From Streptacidiphilus jiangxiensis (lineage in GTDB: Bacteria; Actinomycetota; Actinomycetes; Streptomycetales; Streptomycetaceae): 50,567 bases of DNA. Made by a program: the position numbers and the translations under genes. Below, piece by piece: positions 1 to 7,540 of this stretch. The stretch lies in contig NZ_FOAZ01000037.1 in assembly GCF_900109465.1 (NCBI RefSeq), positions 1 to 50,567 on the forward strand, written 5' to 3'. How positions within the stretch are numbered: the first letter of the stretch is position 1; the number at the start of each line of letters is the position of its first letter. Under the pieces are notes generated by a model. It was given only the letters and a program-made list of their open reading frames with translations. It did no database searches and was not told where the DNA came from.

Positions 1-37
1 AGCGTTCGTCCTGAGCCAGGATCAAACTCTCCGTGAA
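1..37 (-). rRNA. 16S ribosomal RNA, 5' end only (partial)
   Basis: The reverse complement of positions 1-30 is the universal 16S start (AGAGTTTGATCCTGGCTCAG followed by GACGAACGCT), the site of the 27F primer. The gene reads leftwards out of the window, so only about 37 bases of the mature RNA are present. The mature 5' end is placed near position 37 by analogy with Streptomyces 16S, which starts a few bases before AGAGTTTG. A short hairpin (GAATG-TAAAG-CATTC) sits directly at this end and may mark processing. Confidence 0.95.
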
Positions 38-230
38 TGCTTTACATTCGCGCAGAGCGGTGCAACACCTGCTGGAATGAGCAGGCTTGCACACAGCGTC
101 CTCGCTGAAAATTTGTTCTCAAAAGTAACTGGCGTTGACTTTTGGCACGCTGTTGAGTTCTCAAGGAACGGACGCTTCCTTTGCTTCCCTTTCGGGCCGC
201 TCCGGGCGCTTCCTTCGTTTTCTACTCTAT
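38..230 (-). promoter_or_regulatory. rRNA operon leader, proximal -10 box
   Basis: Read on the minus strand, this is the pre-16S leader. It contains the motif CCTTGAGAACTCAACAGC (about 151-168), which I recognise from Streptomyces rRNA leaders, followed by CGTGCCAAAAGTCAACGCC. These are probably antitermination and RNase III processing sequences. A TAGAGT -10 box lies at 224-229; its -35 partner is not convincing. A small hairpin CCTGCT/AGCAGG sits near 70-87. Exact start sites cannot be set by eye. Confidence 0.7.
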
Positions 231-279
231 CAGAACTTTCGGCTTTCGCTTTTCGCTCCGGCCCGTTCCGACGAGTGAA

Positions 280-309
280 ACTCTAGCTGATTTCTTCGGT
301 CAGAACCAA
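280..309 (-). promoter_or_regulatory. Distal rRNA operon promoter candidate
   Basis: On the minus strand a TTGGTT -35 (304-309) and a TAGAGT -10 (280-285) are separated by 18 bases, a good match to the housekeeping HrdB-type promoter. It lies about 240 bases upstream of the 16S start, where Streptomyces rRNA operons usually carry several tandem promoters. The neighbouring 310-420 stretch has no gene, only a small hairpin (GCACAAAG/CTTTGTGC, 337-357). Confidence 0.5.
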
Positions 310-423
310 ATCCACCAACCAGACCCGAAAATGGCAGCACAAAGAAAGCCTTTGTGCGATCAGATTCGAGGGGGTTCGCTGCCCGGACACCCGCTCAGCG
401 GGCGGGACAACTTGCTAAACAGT

Positions 424-467
424 ACGGGGGCCCGCAGGTCAAGTCAAATCGACCCGCGGGCCCCCGT
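424..467 (-). terminator. Terminator hairpin downstream of rnj
   Basis: Arms at 424-440 and 451-467 pair over 17 bases with a single mismatch around a 10-base loop. It sits 15 bases beyond the rnj stop codon. It should separate rnj transcription from the rRNA promoters, which read in the same direction. As usual in Streptomyces there is no clear U-tract. Confidence 0.8.
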
Positions 468-482
468 CACGGGGTCACCCGA

Positions 483-2168
483 TCAGACCTCGACGACCAT
501 CGGCAGGATCATCGGCCGGCGACGGTACGTCTCCGAGACCCACTTGCCGAGGGTGCGCCGCACCAGCTGCTGGATCTGGCGGGTCTCCAGGACGCCGTCC
601 TGCGCGGAGCGGTTCAGAGCCTCCTGGATCTTCTGGATCGCGGGGCCGAACGAGTCGTCCTCGATGCCGGAGCCGCGGGCCTGGATGTTCGGACCGCTCA
701 GCACCTTGCCCGTGGCCGAGTCGACGACCATGAACGCGGTGATGATGCCCTCGTCGCCGAGGATGCGGCGGTCCTTGAGCGAGCCCTCGCCGACCTCGCC
801 GACCGAGAGGCCGTCGACGTAGACGTAGCCCGCTTGCACCTTGCCGACGATGCGCGCGACGCCGTCGACCAGGTCGACGGCCACGCCGTCCTCGGCGATG
901 ACGATGCGGTCCTTGCGGATGCCCGTCTTCTGGCCGAGTTCGGAGACGGCGCGCAGGTGGCGCCACTCTCCGTGCACCGGCATGAGGTTGCGCGGCTTGC
1001 AGATGTTGAAGAAGTAGAGCAGCTCTCCGGCCGAGGCGTGGCCGGAGACGTGCACCTTGGCGTTGCCCTTGTGCACGACGTTCGCGCCCCACCGGGTCAG
1101 GCCGTTGATCACGCGGTAGACCGCGTTCTCGTTGCCCGGGATCAGCGACGACGCGAGGATGACGGTGTCGCCCTCGACGATGCGGATCTGGTGGTCGCGG
1201 TTGGCCATGCGCGAGAGCGCCGCCATCGGCTCGCCCTGGGAACCGGTGCAGATGAGGACCACGTCCTCGTCCGGCAGGTCGTCCAGCGTCTTCACGTCGA
1301 CGACCAGGCCACCCGGCACCTTCAGGTAGCCGAGGTCACGGGCGATGCCCATGTTGCGGACCATCGAGCGGCCGACGAAGGCGACCTTCCGGCCGAACTC
1401 GTGCGCCGTGTCCAGCACCTGCTGGATGCGGTGCACGTGCGAGGCGAAGCTCGCGACGATGATGCGCTTGTCGGCACGGTCGAAGACCTGCTGGAGCACC
1501 GGGCCGATCTCGCGCTCGGGCGCGATGAAGCCGGGGACCTCGGCGTTGGTCGAGTCGACCAGCAGGAGGTCGATGCCCTCTTCGCCCAGACGGGCGAAGG
1601 TCGGCAGGTCGGTGAGCCGGCGGTCCAGCGGCACTTGGTCCATCTTGAAGTCGCCGGTGGCGACGACGAGGCCGGCGGGCGTGCGGATGGCGACCGCCAG
1701 CGCGTCCGGGATGGAGTGGTTGACCGCGATGAACTCGCAGTCGAAGGAGCCGATGCGCTCGCGCTGGCCCTCCTTGACCTCCAGGGTGTACGGCCGGATC
1801 CGGTGCTCGGCGAGCTTGGCCTCGATCAGCGCGAGGGTCAGCTTGGAGCCGATCAGCGGGAGGTCCGGCTTCTCGCGCAGCAGGTACGGCACTGCGCCGA
1901 TGTGGTCCTCGTGCCCGTGGGTGAGGACGATGCCGTCGATGTCGTTCAGGCGATCCCGGATGGACGTGAAGTCCGGCAGGATCAGGTCGACACCGGGCTG
2001 CTCCTCCTCGGGGAAGAGCACGCCGCAGTCGACGATCAGCAGGCGTCCGCCGAACTCGAAGACGGTCATGTTCCGACCGATCTCACCGAGGCCGCCGAGC
2101 GGGGTGATGCGCAGCGCGTTCGGCGCGAGCTTCGGCGGGGCGCCCAGATCAGGGTGCGGATGACTCAA
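483..2168 (-). CDS. rnj: Ribonuclease J
   Basis: RNase J is a metallo-beta-lactamase/beta-CASP nuclease with 5' exonuclease and endonuclease activity on mRNA and rRNA precursors. The zinc motif HGHEDH is at residues 84-89, followed by the beta-CASP and C-terminal domains. The frame is open further upstream to an ATG at 2264. The better start is TTG at 2168, preceded by GGAGAGGAG five bases away, which gives 561 residues beginning (L)SHPHPDLG, the length I recall for the S. coelicolor protein. It is probably co-transcribed with upstream dapA (141-base gap, no terminator seen). Placement beside an rRNA operon fits a role in rRNA maturation, but that link is inference. Confidence 0.95.
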   Translation of the reverse strand: MSHPHPDLGAPPKLAPNALRITPLGGLGEIGRNMTVFEFGGRLLIVDCGVLFPEEEQPGVDLILPDFTSIRDRLNDIDGIVLTHGHEDHIGAVPYLLREKPDLPLIGSKLTLALIEAKLAEHRIRPYTLEVKEGQRERIGSFDCEFIAVNHSIPDALAVAIRTPAGLVVATGDFKMDQVPLDRRLTDLPTFARLGEEGIDLLLVDSTNAEVPGFIAPEREIGPVLQQVFDRADKRIIVASFASHVHRIQQVLDTAHEFGRKVAFVGRSMVRNMGIARDLGYLKVPGGLVVDVKTLDDLPDEDVVLICTGSQGEPMAALSRMANRDHQIRIVEGDTVILASSLIPGNENAVYRVINGLTRWGANVVHKGNAKVHVSGHASAGELLYFFNICKPRNLMPVHGEWRHLRAVSELGQKTGIRKDRIVIAEDGVAVDLVDGVARIVGKVQAGYVYVDGLSVGEVGEGSLKDRRILGDEGIITAFMVVDSATGKVLSGPNIQARGSGIEDDSFGPAIQKIQEALNRSAQDGVLETRQIQQLVRRTLGKWVSETYRRRPMILPMVVEV

Positions 2169-2309
2169 TGGTTCTCCTCTCCGCGCGGACCGGTCGGAGC
2201 TTCCTGGCTCTGGTCGGCGCGGCGTCGTCACTTGTGGTGATGGGTACTGCAGGTCCTGCATCACGTCCCGAGGTCCTGTCGGACATCCTGGACGTGGACG
2301 TCTGTGTTG

Positions 2310-3209
2310 TCAGAGGTGTACCCCGCCGTCGGCGAGATCCCTCCTCAGTTGGGCGATCTCCGCCTCGGTGGCCTCGACCAGCGGCAGGCGCAGCGGCCCG
2401 GCGGGGAGGCCCTGGAGGTTCAGGGCGGCCTTGGTGGTGATGACGCCCTGGGTACGGAACATACCGGTGAAGACCGGCAGCAGTCGCTGGTGTATCTCGG
2501 TGGCCTTGGCGATGTCGCCGGTGGTGAAGGCGTCGACCATGGCGCGGAGCTCGGGTGCGACGACGTGGGCGACCACGCTGACGAAACCGACGGCTCCGAC
2601 CGAGAGCAGCGGCAGGTTCAGCATGTCGTCCCCGGAGTACCAGGCCAGGCCGGAGCGGGCGATGCCCCAGCTCGCGGCGGCGAGGTCGCCCTTGGCGTCT
2701 TTGTTGGCGACGATGCGGGGGTGCTCGGCCAGTCGCACGATCGTCTCGGTGGAGATCGGCACACCGGAGCGGCCGGGGATGTCGTAGAGCATGACCGGCA
2801 GGCCGGTGGCGTCGGCGACGGCGGTGAAGTGCCGGAACAGGCCCTCCTGCGGGGGCTTGTTGTAGTACGGCGTCACGACCAGCAGGCCGTGGGCGCCGGC
2901 CTGCTCGGCCTGGCGGGCGAGCTCCAGCGTGTGGTGGGTGTCGTTGGTGCCGACGCCCGCGACGATGTGCGCGCGGTCGCCGACCGCTTCCAGGACCGCC
3001 CGCACCAGGGCCTGCTTCTCGGCATCGGTGGTGGTCGGGGACTCACCGGTGGTGCCGTTGAGGACGAGGCCGTCGTTGCCTGCGTCGACCAGGTGCACGG
3101 CCAGCCGCTGGGCGCCTTCGAGGTCAAGGGCGCCGTCGGCGGTGAACGGGGTCACCATTGCGGTCAGCGCCCGGCCGAAGGGGGTCTCGGGGGTGGGGGT
3201 CGGAGCCAT
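2310..3209 (-). CDS. dapA: 4-hydroxy-tetrahydrodipicolinate synthase
   Basis: DapA condenses pyruvate with aspartate semialdehyde, the first committed step to lysine and meso-diaminopimelate. The 299-residue protein is of normal length for this (beta/alpha)8 aldolase. Key residues are visible: the Thr pair in NGTTGES (T53-T54), the catalytic Tyr in YDIPGRSG (Y142) and the Schiff-base Lys in ANKDAKG (K170). No strong ribosome site precedes the ATG. A TAGCGT-like -10 lies very close to it, so the mRNA may be nearly leaderless (inference). Streptomyces often have a second dapA elsewhere; this copy has the rnj-linked context. dapB lies about 2 kb away in a separate unit. Confidence 0.95.
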   Translation of the reverse strand: MAPTPTPETPFGRALTAMVTPFTADGALDLEGAQRLAVHLVDAGNDGLVLNGTTGESPTTTDAEKQALVRAVLEAVGDRAHIVAGVGTNDTHHTLELARQAEQAGAHGLLVVTPYYNKPPQEGLFRHFTAVADATGLPVMLYDIPGRSGVPISTETIVRLAEHPRIVANKDAKGDLAAASWGIARSGLAWYSGDDMLNLPLLSVGAVGFVSVVAHVVAPELRAMVDAFTTGDIAKATEIHQRLLPVFTGMFRTQGVITTKAALNLQGLPAGPLRLPLVEATEAEIAQLRRDLADGGVHL

Positions 3210-3290
3210 GAGTCCAACGCTACTCGTTGCGGGCGGGAGCTCGTACGGACGGTCCAGCTGGAGGACATTCGTGCCGTCCGGACAGGCAAG

Positions 3291-3335
3291 GAGCCCGGTG
3301 CCGCCTGCTCGGGGGTTCAGGCGGCACCGGGGCTC
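3291..3335 (-). terminator. Terminator downstream of thyX
   Basis: Arms at 3291-3307 and 3318-3335 form a 17-bp stem with one bulged base around a ten-base loop. It lies between the thyX stop (3416) and the dapA start (3209), both on the minus strand. It should end thyX transcripts, so dapA probably has its own promoter in 3210-3290. Confidence 0.75.
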
Positions 3336-3415
3336 GTGTCTTTGAGACTAGGGAACCATGAGATATCCCGCAAATGGGACATACGGGAAATCTTGCCGAA
3401 CGGGCGAACGACGCG

Positions 3416-4153
3416 TCAGGGCGCGACGCGACCGTGCGTGTTGAACGCCCCGTGGGTGAGCGGCATCAGCCCGCTCCACAGCTGCTCCATCTTCTCCGCG
3501 ACCATCTCGATCTCCCGCTGCGGGAAGGTCGGCACGGCGGCCCGCTCGTCCTTGGTGCGCAGCGAGAGGAAGTGCATCAGCGAGCGGGCGTTGCAGGTCG
3601 CGTACATCGAGGAGAACAGGCCCACCGGCAGCACCGCCCGGGCCACCTCACGGGCCACCCCGGCCGCGAGCATCTCCTGATAGCGGTCGTAGGACTGCCG
3701 GTAGGAGTCCTCCATCGCCTCGGTGACGGCCTTGTACTGCTCGGGCGTGCCCTCGAAGAACTCGTACTTGCCCGGACGGCCCTGCTGGACGAGCTTGCGC
3801 TCGGCCGAGGGGACGTAGAAGACCGGCTGCAGCTCGCGGTAGCGGCCGCTCTCCTCGTTGTACGACCAGCCGGCCCGGTGCCGGTGGAACTCGCGGAAGA
3901 CGAAGATCGGCGCGCTGACGAAGAAGGTCATCGAGTTGTGCTCGAACGGCGTGCCGTGGCGGTCGCGCATCAGGAAGTTGATCAGACCCTTGGAACGCTC
4001 GGGGTCCTTCTGCAACTCCTCCAGGGACTGCTCACCGGCCGTCGAGACCCGCGCGGCGAAGAGCACGTCGGCGTCCTGAGCGCTGCTGCGCACCAGCTCG
4101 ACCGTGACGTCGTCACGGAACGTGGGCTGAGGGGTCGGGGTCTCGTCGGACAA
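3416..4153 (-). CDS. thyX: Flavin-dependent thymidylate synthase
   Basis: ThyX makes dTMP from dUMP using methylene-tetrahydrofolate, FAD and NADPH. Family features are clear: the RHR signature (residues 91-93) within the motif running to GRYREL, the flavin/dUMP-binding HGTPFEHN segment (66-73) and CNARSLMHF near the C-terminus. The frame is open up to 4345. The TTG at 4153 has GAAAGGA eight bases upstream and gives 245 residues, close to the usual actinobacterial length; the in-frame ATG at 4174 has no ribosome site. In this copy eight residues, not seven, separate RHR from the following conserved Ser (S102). It is divergent from the GNAT gene to its right. Confidence 0.95.
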   Translation of the reverse strand: MSDETPTPQPTFRDDVTVELVRSSAQDADVLFAARVSTAGEQSLEELQKDPERSKGLINFLMRDRHGTPFEHNSMTFFVSAPIFVFREFHRHRAGWSYNEESGRYRELQPVFYVPSAERKLVQQGRPGKYEFFEGTPEQYKAVTEAMEDSYRQSYDRYQEMLAAGVAREVARAVLPVGLFSSMYATCNARSLMHFLSLRTKDERAAVPTFPQREIEMVAEKMEQLWSGLMPLTHGAFNTHGRVAP

Positions 4154-4280
4154 GGGAAGGTTCCTTTCGATCATGGGTCGACTCTGGCGCGGCTCGACGT
4201 CGGCTGAGAAGAGCCTGCCGATGCTAGTACTGCCGGTACCAGGACGACCGCGCAGTAGCCTATCCAGCGAAGGGGGACGC
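4154..4280. promoter_or_regulatory. Divergent thyX / GNAT promoter region
   Basis: This 127-base gap separates two divergent genes and must hold both promoters. TAGCAT on the minus strand (about 4221-4226) is a plausible -10 for thyX, and TAGCCT on the plus strand (about 4256-4261) for the GNAT gene. Neither has a good -35. No clear operator repeat was seen. Confidence 0.35.
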
Positions 4281-4856
4281 ATGAGGCAGCTGACGATCCG
4301 TGAGGCCGTCGAGACGGACGCGGCACCGTTGGTGCGTGTCCGCATCGACGCATGGCGGACGGCCTACGCAGGGATGATCCCACCCGCCTATCTGGACGAA
4401 CTGGACGCCACGGCGGCCCCGTCCCGCCTGGCCGAGTACCTGCGGGAGCTGCCGCGGGGGCGGCACTACCTCGTCGCCGAGCGGGACGACCGGGTCGTCG
4501 GCTTCGCGATCGCCGGCTACGAGCGCCCGAGCGTCGAGTCCGTGCGCGGCGAGCGCACCGGGATCGGCGAGGTGCACGCGCTCTACGTTCACCCGGATGC
4601 CTGGTTCACCGGTACGGGTGCGGCGCTGCTGGACGCGGCGACGCGCCGACTGGCCGAGAGCGGCTTCCATACGCTGACGCTCTGGGTCCTGGAGCGCAAC
4701 GAGCAGGCCCGCCGCTTCTACGAGCGCCAGGGCTGGCAGCCCGACGGCGCCACCGACGAGCTGCGGTTCGGCGGCACCGTGCTGACCGAGCTGCGTTACG
4801 CCCGCCCGGTGCGGCAGGTCACACCGCTGCCGCGTGCTCGCTCTGCTGCAGTTTGA
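4281..4856 (+). CDS. GNAT-family N-acetyltransferase
   Basis: This is a 191-residue GNAT enzyme that would move an acetyl group from acetyl-CoA to an unknown amine. The N-terminal strand MRQLTIREAVETDA, the central GEVHALYVHP strand, the acetyl-CoA loop GTGAALL and the C-terminal NEQARRFYERQGW motif are typical. The ATG at 4281 follows AGGGGGA; the frame is open further upstream but without a ribosome site. The 3' end overlaps the convergent gene on the minus strand by 38 bases. The substrate cannot be predicted. Confidence 0.88.
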   Translation: MRQLTIREAVETDAAPLVRVRIDAWRTAYAGMIPPAYLDELDATAAPSRLAEYLRELPRGRHYLVAERDDRVVGFAIAGYERPSVESVRGERTGIGEVHALYVHPDAWFTGTGAALLDAATRRLAESGFHTLTLWVLERNEQARRFYERQGWQPDGATDELRFGGTVLTELRYARPVRQVTPLPRARSAAV

Positions 4857-5274
4857 TCGCGCGCTCCATCGCCTTGCGGGCGCGGGGGGTGTCCCGCGCG
4901 TCCGCGTAGGCGACCGCGAGGCGGAACCAGCTGCGCCAGTCCTCCGGGGCGGCCTCGGTCTCGGCCTTGCGCCGGGCGAAGACCGCGTCGGCGGAGTCGC
5001 GGTCGATGCCGCCGCCGGGCGTGTGCTTCAGCTCGTCGACGGGCAGCCCGCCCTCGGCCTCCAGCATCCGCGACAGCCGCTGGCTGTCGCGGCCGAACCG
5101 GTACGTCTTCCAGACGAACCAGAGCGCGATGCCGACCAGCGCCTCGGCGCAGATGCCGATGCCGACACCGGCGGCCTTGCCACTGGCCATCAGCTGACCG
5201 CCGGTCGCGGCGACCACGGCGAGGCCCAGCAGCAGCGCCAGCGTGACGACGAAGTACATCACCCGAGCGACCAT
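4819..5274 (-). CDS. Small conserved membrane protein, TPR-like tail
   Basis: The 151-residue protein has two predicted transmembrane helices (about 6-26 and 36-58) and a soluble C-terminal part. The segment APEDWRSWFRLAVAYADA followed by RARKAMERAIKL looks like one tetratricopeptide-type helical hairpin. It starts seven bases after the dapB stop, so it is probably the last gene of the dapB unit. The AGGAG inside the dapB stop region is 12 bases from the ATG, a loose spacing. Its function is unknown; an assembly or scaffolding role is only a guess. Its 3' end overlaps the convergent GNAT gene. Confidence 0.85.
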   Translation of the reverse strand: MVARVMYFVVTLALLLGLAVVAATGGQLMASGKAAGVGIGICAEALVGIALWFVWKTYRFGRDSQRLSRMLEAEGGLPVDELKHTPGGGIDRDSADAVFARRKAETEAAPEDWRSWFRLAVAYADARDTPRARKAMERAIKLQQSEHAAAV

Positions 5275-5281
5275 CGCAGCG

Positions 5282-6043
5282 TCACTCTCCTTCGGTGAAC
5301 AAGAAGTTCTCGAGGCCGAAGGTCAGCCCCGGCACGTCCACGACCCTGCGGGCGCCCAGCAGGATGCCCGGCATGAACGAGCTGTGGTGCAGCGAGTCGT
5401 GACGGATCGTCAACGTCTCCCCCACGCCGCCGAAGAGCACCTCCTGGTGGGCCAGCAGGCCGCGCAGGCGGATCGCGTGGACGGGCACGCCGTCGACGTC
5501 CGCGCCGCGCGCGCCCGGCAGACCGTGCGTGGTCGGGTCGTCCTGCGGCGGCAGCCCGGCCTCGGCGCGGGCGGCGGCGATCAGCTGGGCCGTCCGGGTG
5601 GCGGTACCGCTGGGCGCGTCGGCCTTCTTGGTGTGGTGCAGCTCGACGACCTCGACGGACTCGAAGAAGCGGGCCGCCTGCTGGGCGAAGCGCATGGTGA
5701 GGATCGCGCCGATGGAGAAGTTCGGGGCGATCAGCACGCCGGTGCCCGGCGAGGCCTTCAGCCACTCCCCGAGCTGCGCGAGACGCTCCTCGTTCCAGCC
5801 GGTGGTGCCCACGACGGCGTGGATGCCCTGGGCGGTGCAGTACTCCAGGTTGCGCATCACCGCGTCGGGGTGGGTCAGCTCGACGGCGACCTGGGCACCG
5901 GACTCGACCAGGGTCTCCAGCTTGTCGTCGCGGCCCAGCGCGGCGACCAGCTCCATGTCCTCGGCGGCCTCGACGGCGCGGACGGCCTCCGAGCCGATCC
6001 GGCCCTTGGCCCCGATGACGGCGACCCTCAGCGGCGTGCTCAT
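5282..6043 (-). CDS. dapB: 4-hydroxy-tetrahydrodipicolinate reductase
   Basis: DapB reduces the DapA product with NAD(P)H on the way to diaminopimelate and lysine. Visible motifs are the dinucleotide loop GAKGRIG (11-17), GTTGW (79-83), APNFSIG (106-112) and the active-site signature HHTKKADAPSGT (136-147). The length of 253 residues is normal. The ATG at 6043 is preceded by TAGGAG at eight bases. An in-frame TTG 18 bases upstream would put the ribosome site inside the gene and is rejected. It lies 29 bases after the M16 peptidase gene, in the same direction, so the two are probably co-transcribed. Confidence 0.96.
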   Translation of the reverse strand: MSTPLRVAVIGAKGRIGSEAVRAVEAAEDMELVAALGRDDKLETLVESGAQVAVELTHPDAVMRNLEYCTAQGIHAVVGTTGWNEERLAQLGEWLKASPGTGVLIAPNFSIGAILTMRFAQQAARFFESVEVVELHHTKKADAPSGTATRTAQLIAAARAEAGLPPQDDPTTHGLPGARGADVDGVPVHAIRLRGLLAHQEVLFGGVGETLTIRHDSLHHSSFMPGILLGARRVVDVPGLTFGLENFLFTEGE

Positions 6044-6072
6044 TGCAGTGGCTCCTAGCAACTCGGAAGTAC

Positions 6073-7449
6073 TCAGGCCATGGCCTCGGCGAGGCGCGAC
6101 GCGCGCTTGCCTGCCACCGGTCCTATCACAGCGAGGGAGGGACGCAGCCCACCGAGGACGTCGGCGGCCACGGCCCGGACGTCGTCCAGGGTGACGGACG
6201 CGATCTTGCCGAGCAGCTCGTCCACGGACAGGTGGGTGCCGTAGGCGAGCTCCGCCTTGCCGACGCGGGACATCAGCGAGCCGGTGTCCTCCATGCCCAG
6301 CACGGTCGAGCCGGACATCTGGCCGATGGCGCGCTTGAGCTCCTCCTCGGTGATGCCGCCCGTGGCGACCTTCTCCAGCTCCTCACGGCAGATCTTCAGG
6401 ACCTCCTCGACCCGCTTGGGCTGGCAACCGGCGTAGATGCCGAACAGGCCGGAGTCGGCGTAGGAGGAGGTGTAGGAGTAGACCGAGTAGGCCAGGCCGC
6501 GCTTCTCGCGGACCTCCTGGAACAGGCGCGAGCTCATGCCGCCGCCGAGGGCGGAGTTGAGCACGCCGAGCGCCCAGCGCCGGTCGTCGGTGCGGGCGAG
6601 GGCCGGCATGCCCAGGACGAGGTGCGCCTGCTCGGTCGAGCGGTCCAGGATCTCGACCTTGCCGGCGGTCTTCAGCGCGCGGCTGCCGTTGCGGGGCACG
6701 GCGGGGCCGACGTCCTCGCGGCCGAGCGCGCCGGCCTGCTCGAAGCAGCGCTGCACCTGGCGGACGACCTTGGCGTGGTCGACGTTGCCGGCCGCGGCCA
6801 CCACGAGGTGCTCGGGCTTGTAACGGCGCTTGTAGAAGCCGTGGACCTGGTCGCGGGTCAGCGCGTTGATGGTGTCGACGGTGCCGAGCACCGGTCGACC
6901 GAGCGGGGAGTCCCCGTAGAGGGTCCTGGCGAAGAGGTCGTGGACGACGTCACTCGGGTCGTCCTCGGTCATCGCGATCTCCTCGAGGACGACGTCACGC
7001 TCGGTGTCGATGTCCTCCTGCCGGATCAGCGAGCTGGTCAGCATGTCGCTGACGACGTCGACGGCCAGCGGCAGGTCGCGGTCGAGCACCCGCGCGTAGT
7101 AGCAGGTGTACTCCTTCGCGGTGAAGGCGTTCATCTCGCCGCCGACGGCGTCGAGCGCGGAGGAGATGTCGAGCGCGGAGCGCTTCCTGGTGCCCTTGAA
7201 GAGCAGGTGCTCGAGATAGTGCGTGGCGCCGTTCAGCACCGGCGTCTCGTCGCGGGAGCCGACGCCGACCCAGATGCCGAAAGCCGCCGAGCGGACGGTC
7301 GGCAGGGTCTCGGTGACCACCCGCAGCCCACCGGGCAGAACGGTACGACGGACCGTACCGGCGCCGTCGATGCCCTTCAGCAGGGTCTTCGTGGTCCCCG
7401 GACGCTGGTCCTGAGCTGAGGTCTGAGCCTTCGAGGCAACCTGGGGCAC
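6073..7449 (-). CDS. M16-family zinc metallopeptidase (PqqL/YmxG-like)
   Basis: This is a 458-residue single-chain M16 peptidase resembling the mitochondrial processing peptidase beta-subunit. The inverted zinc motif HYLEH is at 77-81 and the third ligand is E156 or E157 in ERDVVLEEIAM, at the expected distance. The second M16 domain holds the conserved G-rich stretch SALGGGMSSRLFQEVREKRG. The GTG start has AAGGA nine bases upstream. The gene follows a strong pnp terminator, so it needs its own promoter in the short gap. This pnp-M16-dapB order is widespread in bacteria. The physiological substrate is unknown; it is probably cytoplasmic, as no signal peptide is seen. Confidence 0.92.
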   Translation of the reverse strand: MPQVASKAQTSAQDQRPGTTKTLLKGIDGAGTVRRTVLPGGLRVVTETLPTVRSAAFGIWVGVGSRDETPVLNGATHYLEHLLFKGTRKRSALDISSALDAVGGEMNAFTAKEYTCYYARVLDRDLPLAVDVVSDMLTSSLIRQEDIDTERDVVLEEIAMTEDDPSDVVHDLFARTLYGDSPLGRPVLGTVDTINALTRDQVHGFYKRRYKPEHLVVAAAGNVDHAKVVRQVQRCFEQAGALGREDVGPAVPRNGSRALKTAGKVEILDRSTEQAHLVLGMPALARTDDRRWALGVLNSALGGGMSSRLFQEVREKRGLAYSVYSYTSSYADSGLFGIYAGCQPKRVEEVLKICREELEKVATGGITEEELKRAIGQMSGSTVLGMEDTGSLMSRVGKAELAYGTHLSVDELLGKIASVTLDDVRAVAADVLGGLRPSLAVIGPVAGKRASRLAEAMA

Positions 7450-7484
7450 TGAGTCAAGTCCTTGGGATTGTTGCGCTAACGGGC

Positions 7485-7525
7485 CTGCGGCCCGGCCCCA
7501 CCTCGACGGTGGGGCCGGGCCGCAG
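7485..7525 (-). terminator. pnp terminator
   Basis: A perfect 18-bp stem (7485-7502 with 7508-7525) and a five-base loop TCGAC lie directly after the pnp stop codon. It is one of the strongest hairpins in the window. Confidence 0.9.
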
Positions 7526-7540
7526 TTTGCAAGCTACTGC

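Noticed and set aside
2169..2264. N-terminal extension of RNase J to an upstream ATG
   Set aside because: Family similarity and the GGAGAGGAG site point to TTG 2168.
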